Shown: positions 5,382 through 8,490 of the stretch, piece after piece
Numbering within the stretch: position 1 is the stretch's first letter
Layout of the letters: the number at the start of each line of letters is the position of its first letter
Assembly: GCA_018334795.1 (NCBI GenBank)
Contig: JAGXLH010000072.1
Coordinates: 1 to 8,490 of the forward strand
Source of the DNA: Thermoplasmatota archaeon
Lineage (GTDB): Archaea; Thermoplasmatota; E2; DHVEG-1
Length of the DNA stretch: 8,490 nucleotides
Reading direction: 5' to 3'
Made by a program: the position numbers and the translations under genes
The notes under the pieces: model-generated
What the model was told of the DNA's origin: nothing
The model's input: only the letters and a program-made list of their open reading frames with translations
Databases searched by the model: none

Positions 5382-5753
5382 ATGGCAATGTACGTAAAAT
5401 TTCAAACCCCGAAAGAAGTTTCAGACTTAGCCTATGATCTTGTTGAAAAAGCTCGAGATATTGGCAAAATCAGCAAGGGCGCTAATGAAGTAACAAAACA
5501 AGTTGAACGAGGACAGGCAAAAATGGTGATCATGGCTGAAGATGTGAGCCCTGAAGAAATCCTTGCACATATGCCTATTCTCTGTGAAGAAAAAAATATT
5601 CCGTATGCTTACGTTCCAAGTAAAGATGAACTAGGCAACTCAGCTGGATTACTGGTTTCAACTACTACTATTGCAGTGTTAAACCCTGGAAAAGACAAAA
5701 CGACGCTAGAGACCTTAACCAAAAAAGTCGCTGAGCTTCAAAAACAAGAATAA
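5382..5753 (+). CDS. rpl7ae: large ribosomal subunit protein L7Ae
   Basis: This 123-residue protein has the full L7Ae pattern: YVKFQTPKE at the N-terminus, ARDIGKISKGANEVTKQVER (about 26-45) with the GxNExxK RNA-contact segment, MVIMAEDVSPEEILAHMP, and CEEKNIPYAYVPSKDELG. It binds kink-turn RNA in 23S rRNA and is also a core protein of box C/D and H/ACA guide RNPs and of archaeal RNase P. ATG 5382 is used with AGGAGG 11 bases upstream; a second in-frame ATG at 5388 would begin two codons later and is less well spaced. It is the first gene of a three-gene ribosomal operon, with S28e 28 bases downstream. Confidence 0.96.
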   Translation: MAMYVKFQTPKEVSDLAYDLVEKARDIGKISKGANEVTKQVERGQAKMVIMAEDVSPEEILAHMPILCEEKNIPYAYVPSKDELGNSAGLLVSTTTIAVLNPGKDKTTLETLTKKVAELQKQE

Positions 5754-5781
5754 CTATAAAATTAATTGATTGTGATCTATC

Positions 5782-5991
5782 ATGGTTGAAGGAACACCGT
5801 GTGAAGTCGTGGAAATCATCCAACGAACTGGGATGGCTGGAGAAGCACAACAAGTCAAACTTCGAGTGCTTGACGGTCGAGATAAAGGAAAAATCATCAC
5901 GCGTAATGTGATGGGACCAGTTCAATTAGGTGACACGTTAATGTTAAGTGAAACGCAGCGTGAAGCAAAAAGTTTGGGTGGCCCACGTTAA
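5782..5991 (+). CDS. rps28e: small ribosomal subunit protein S28e
   Basis: The 69-residue length is normal for the family. An OB-fold begins with GTPCEVVEIIQRTGMAGE and passes through VKLRVLDGRDKGKIITRNV. The protein ends in the highly conserved LMLSETQREAK tail and GGPR. It lies in the small subunit near the mRNA exit channel. GTGAT (5772-5776) lies five bases before the ATG. It sits between L7Ae and L24e, the usual archaeal order. Confidence 0.95.
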   Translation: MVEGTPCEVVEIIQRTGMAGEAQQVKLRVLDGRDKGKIITRNVMGPVQLGDTLMLSETQREAKSLGGPR

Positions 5992-6019
5992 AAAAAAATG
6001 TAATGAGGTTGAATGATTT

Positions 6020-6202
6020 ATGGTTGAACGAAGGATTTGTTCATTTTGTGGAAATGAAATCGAACCTGGAACGGGTAAGATCTATGGAAAAAAGGATGGA
6101 ACGGTGCTTTATTTCTGCAAAAACAAATGTCAGAAGAACATGATCAAACTCGGTCGAGCTCCTCGTAGAGTTCGATGGAGTAAAGAATACGCCAAACAAT
6201 AA
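6020..6202 (+). CDS. rpl24e: large ribosomal subunit protein L24e
   Basis: This 60-residue zinc-binding ribosomal protein shows CSFCG (Cys7, Cys10) and CKNKC (Cys33, Cys37), the four zinc ligands, with GTGKIYGKKDG between them and the basic RAPRRVRWSKEY tail that contacts 23S rRNA. GAGGT (6005-6009) lies ten bases before the ATG. It closes the ribosomal cluster. In many archaea nucleoside diphosphate kinase and the translation factor IF2 gene follow, but here neither does. Confidence 0.95.
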   Translation: MVERRICSFCGNEIEPGTGKIYGKKDGTVLYFCKNKCQKNMIKLGRAPRRVRWSKEYAKQ

Positions 6203-6206
6203 AATA
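6198..6206 (+). promoter_or_regulatory. possible TATA box of the LarA-family gene
   Basis: AATAAAATA overlaps the L24e stop codon. The expected start, about 26 bases downstream, falls near 6229, four bases before the ATG at 6233. There is no Shine-Dalgarno sequence upstream of that ATG, so a leaderless or nearly leaderless mRNA is a coherent reading. Confidence 0.3.
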
Positions 6207-6213
6207 CCTCCTA

Positions 6214-6229
6214 TTTTTTTCTTCTTTTT
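6214..6229 (+). terminator. T-rich terminator of the ribosomal operon
   Basis: TTTTTTTCTTCTTTTT lies 11 bases after the L24e stop. A T-tract of this kind is sufficient for termination by archaeal RNA polymerase and would separate the ribosomal operon from the following racemase gene. Confidence 0.5.
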
Positions 6230-6232
6230 ATT

Positions 6233-7486
6233 ATGCAGTACACGCTGCCTTATGGAAAAACAAGTCAAACAATTACTATTCCCTACGATTATTCAGTTGA
6301 GTATATTTCAGGAAAAAATGATGATACCACTCCTTTATTTAATGCGTTAGTTAAGCAAGCGTTTGATCATCCATTGGATTCTTTAACGCTTTGTGATCTT
6401 GTTGGATCTGGTGATACGGTTGTTATCGTTGTTGATGATCACACTCGTCCCTGTCCAAGTAAACAACTCCTTCCAATTGTGTTAGGTGAACTAAAAAAAG
6501 GAGGAGTATCAGATAGTGATATCACGATTCTTATTGGTACTGGAACACATTCTCCTCCAACACCCGATCAAATCATTCAACTCCTTGGAAAACAAATTGT
6601 TCACAACTACAATGTTATTTCAAATGATAACAAGAACAGTTCATATGTATCTATTGGCTCATCATCATTTGATCATGACATCAAAATTCATAAAACATAT
6701 ATTGATGCAGATGTTAAAATCGTGATCAGTGATATTGAATATCATTATTTTGCTGGGTATGGGGGGACTCGAAAAAGTATCCTACCAGGAATTGCATCAG
6801 CTGAAACTATTCAACAGAATCATGCGATGATGTTTAATGAATATGCAACCACTGGTGAATTACGAAGAAATCCTATTTCAATTGAAATGCAGGAAGCATT
6901 TGATTTAGCTGGTTGTGATTTTATGATCGGAGCAGTGCTTAATCAAACGCATGATATTGTTGGCCTTTGGACTGGTGATGCTAAAAAAGTAATGGATCAT
7001 GGAGTTAAACTGGTTGATACCTTATTTACAAAAAAAATTAGTAAAAAACCAGATGTAATCATTACGGCAGCTGATGGCAGTCCACATGATATTAATTTAT
7101 ATCAAGCACTTAAAGCAGTCCATACCGCTTCAAAAGTAATCAACGAAGATGGGATTATCATGCTAGTTGCGGAATGTGTTGAGGGCATGGCAAACAAGGT
7201 GTATCAAGAATGGTTAAAGACCTATTCAACAGCTGAACAAATCAAACAAGCATTGCTAAAAAAGTTTATCATTGGTGCACATAAAGCCTATTATCATCGA
7301 AAAATCATTGAACGAAATACGGTTTATCTTTCGTCTAGTTTTAATCCTAGTTTTGTTAAGAAAAATTTAGGATTCATTCCAGTTGAGAACTTAGAAGATT
7401 CGTTTTATAACCTGGTTTCTTCAAAAAGAGATATTAATAACGTTTTGATTGTTCCAAAAGGCTCAACTACTCGTCTTGTTTTTTAG
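6233..7486 (+). CDS. larA: LarA-family nickel-pincer racemase/epimerase
   Basis: This 417-residue enzyme is full length for the family. In the lactate racemase LarA, a nickel pincer nucleotide is bound covalently to a lysine and the nickel is held by a histidine. The corresponding residues are all present: DDHTRP (68-73), GTGTHSP with His106, EYHYFAGYGGTRKSILPG with His171 and Lys181, and NH with His197. Positions are offset by only two or three from His108, His174, Lys184 and His200 of the Lactiplantibacillus enzyme. It is therefore probably catalytically competent, though the family acts on several 2-hydroxy acids and the substrate cannot be read here. The cofactor-making genes larB, larC and larE are not in the window. 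It begins 30 bases after L24e across a T-tract, has no ribosome-binding site, and may have a leaderless mRNA. Confidence 0.9.
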   Translation: MQYTLPYGKTSQTITIPYDYSVEYISGKNDDTTPLFNALVKQAFDHPLDSLTLCDLVGSGDTVVIVVDDHTRPCPSKQLLPIVLGELKKGGVSDSDITILIGTGTHSPPTPDQIIQLLGKQIVHNYNVISNDNKNSSYVSIGSSSFDHDIKIHKTYIDADVKIVISDIEYHYFAGYGGTRKSILPGIASAETIQQNHAMMFNEYATTGELRRNPISIEMQEAFDLAGCDFMIGAVLNQTHDIVGLWTGDAKKVMDHGVKLVDTLFTKKISKKPDVIITAADGSPHDINLYQALKAVHTASKVINEDGIIMLVAECVEGMANKVYQEWLKTYSTAEQIKQALLKKFIIGAHKAYYHRKIIERNTVYLSSSFNPSFVKKNLGFIPVENLEDSFYNLVSSKRDINNVLIVPKGSTTRLVF

Positions 7487-7718
7487 ATTTTTAAAGCATT
7501 ATTAATATTAAATTATAAATATATTAAAATTAATTTATTTGTTATAAAATAGATGTAATTTAAATTTATATGATATTTTAAATCAATTTATAATTTTTTT
7601 TCGTAAACTTTATAACCATTTTAATCATTGCCATATGTAATATTGTCAAGTATTTTGAAATTATGAAAATATAAAATTTGAGTGGAGTAAATGCTCTGTT
7701 ACTTTCTATTTAGAGGGA
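7487..7718 (+). other. very AT-rich intergenic stretch
   Basis: I see no gene on either strand. The sequence is almost pure A/T over 7495-7600 with many TATA-like words. A T8 tract at 7594-7601 could end transcription of the LarA-family gene, about 110 bases after its stop. The promoter of the next gene is at 7669-7676. Confidence 0.55.
7669..7676 (+). promoter_or_regulatory. TATA box of the beta-helix protein gene
   Basis: ATATAAAA preceded by ATGAAA as BRE predicts a start near 7700. That leaves about 25 bases to a TTG start at 7725 or 67 bases to the ATG at 7767. A second TATA-like word, TATAATAA (7728-7735), is too close to the ATG to include its GGTGA site in the transcript. Confidence 0.45.
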
Positions 7719-7766
7719 GTGCACTTGTATAATAATATTTCAAAAAAACTGTTTGGTGAATATATA

Positions 7767-8490
7767 ATGGTTGGAAAAAAACTTTTAGGAATAAATGAAG
7801 CGAAAAGATCAGTAGTAATGATGGGAACACTCTTTTTAGGATTAATTGTCGTTTTCATGGCTCAAGGAGCAATGGGTGCAACAACCACAGTGGGTCCAGC
7901 CGGTAGTGGCGCAGATTATACCACCATTCAGGATGCAATAAATGCGTCTTCTGATGGAGATACAATTCGTATATGGGATGGAACCTATACTGAAAATGTT
8001 ATAGTAAATAAAAGTGTAACAATAGAGGCTAATTCATCAGTTGTTTTAGATGGTCAAGGGAATAATGGAACAAAGATAACTGTTAGTAATGTTACTATTC
8101 AGAATCTTTCAATTATTAATTGTAATAATTCAATGAATACTGCGGGAGTCTATATCTATAATTCTTCAAATACATTAAATAATGTTACTTTAGATAATAT
8201 AACGGTTAATAACAGTACAGGAGGGGTATTTGGTATAGATATGACTGCTAATATCACACAATGCAATTTTTCTTGTAACCATACCGTTTTTGGTATGTAT
8301 CTTATGAATTCAAATATTTGTAACATTTCACATAATGAAATAAATAACACTATGCTGGCAATGTATTTGGATAACTCAAGTCATAATACTATCTATGAAA
8401 ACAATATTTGTAATAACACCCATGGCGGGATTTATTCTTATAATTCGACTAGTAATAATATTTGTAATAACACTTTTTGGAATTTTGGTA
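7767..8490 (+). CDS. secreted parallel beta-helix (NosD/pectin-lyase-like) protein, 3' end missing
   Basis: The frame is open to the window end, 241 codons. A basic segment (residues 1-14) and a hydrophobic stretch VVMMGTLFLGLIVVFMA form a signal peptide or membrane anchor, with likely cleavage near AMGA. Then comes DYTTIQDAINASSDGDTI and DGTYTENVIVNKSVTIE, the classic opening of right-handed parallel beta-helix proteins. Rungs rich in Asn, Ser, Thr and Ile follow, including VTIQNLSIINCNN, NICNISHNEI and two copies of NNICNNT. Such proteins act at the archaeal cell surface, often as adhesins or sugar-binding proteins, and the full domain set is unknown here. About 20 N-glycosylation sequons occur in the visible part. 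ATG 7767 has GGTGA seven bases upstream. TTG 7725, in frame with GAGGGAG five bases upstream, is an alternative start adding 14 residues. Confidence 0.85.
   Translation, partial: MVGKKLLGINEAKRSVVMMGTLFLGLIVVFMAQGAMGATTTVGPAGSGADYTTIQDAINASSDGDTIRIWDGTYTENVIVNKSVTIEANSSVVLDGQGNNGTKITVSNVTIQNLSIINCNNSMNTAGVYIYNSSNTLNNVTLDNITVNNSTGGVFGIDMTANITQCNFSCNHTVFGMYLMNSNICNISHNEINNTMLAMYLDNSSHNTIYENNICNNTHGGIYSYNSTSNNICNNTFWNFG

Noticed and set aside
8156..8350. 64-codon minus-strand frame inside the beta-helix gene
   Set aside because: It lies opposite a repeat-rich coding region with a clear signal peptide and family pattern on the plus strand.

Overview
The window looks like a piece of an AT-rich archaeal genome, most likely euryarchaeal in the broad sense. 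The evidence is an L7Ae - S28e - L24e ribosomal protein cluster, a RadB recombinase, a UPF0058-like small protein, a type IV pilin with the archaeal class III signal segment, a tRNA 2-thiolation enzyme of the Ncs6/TtuA family, and promoters made of a TATA box with a purine-rich BRE but no bacterial -10/-35 elements. The pilin N-terminus resembles those I associate with Thermoplasmatota, but that placement is only a guess.

Layout. (1) 3-620 (+): the C-terminal part of an Ncs6/TtuA-type enzyme, cut by the window edge, which converges on a minus-strand pilin at 1105-668. (2) 1106-1902: a gene-poor stretch with a strong lone TATA box, a GC-rich hairpin that resembles a bidirectional terminator, and a small decayed gene on the minus strand (1739-1547) with an in-frame stop and a frameshift. 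(3) 1903-2637 (+): two short single genes, one STAS/SpoIIAA-like and one UPF0058-like, each behind its own TATA box. They converge on a minus-strand Lrp/AsnC-type regulator (3187-2663) with a hairpin plus T-run between the 3' ends. (4) 3474-5253 (+): radB and a radical SAM gene four bases apart, probably one transcript. (5) 5254-6202 (+): a strong promoter and structured leader, then L7Ae, S28e and L24e. (6) 6233-7486 (+): a lactate racemase (LarA) family enzyme with all nickel-pincer residues present, probably translated from a leaderless or nearly leaderless mRNA. (7) 7487-8490: a very AT-rich intergenic stretch, then the start of a secreted, asparagine-rich parallel beta-helix protein that runs off the window.

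Functionally this is mostly housekeeping: tRNA thiolation, recombination and repair, translation. Mixed in are surface proteins (pilin, beta-helix protein) and a metabolic racemase/epimerase. I see no CRISPR array, insertion sequence, tRNA or rRNA. No obvious new defence or mobile system is visible. The most unusual items are the lone promoter plus hairpin in the gene-poor region (a small-RNA candidate), the decayed gene beside it, the structured leader before L7Ae, the radB-radical SAM pairing, and a LarA-family gene directly behind the ribosomal genes.
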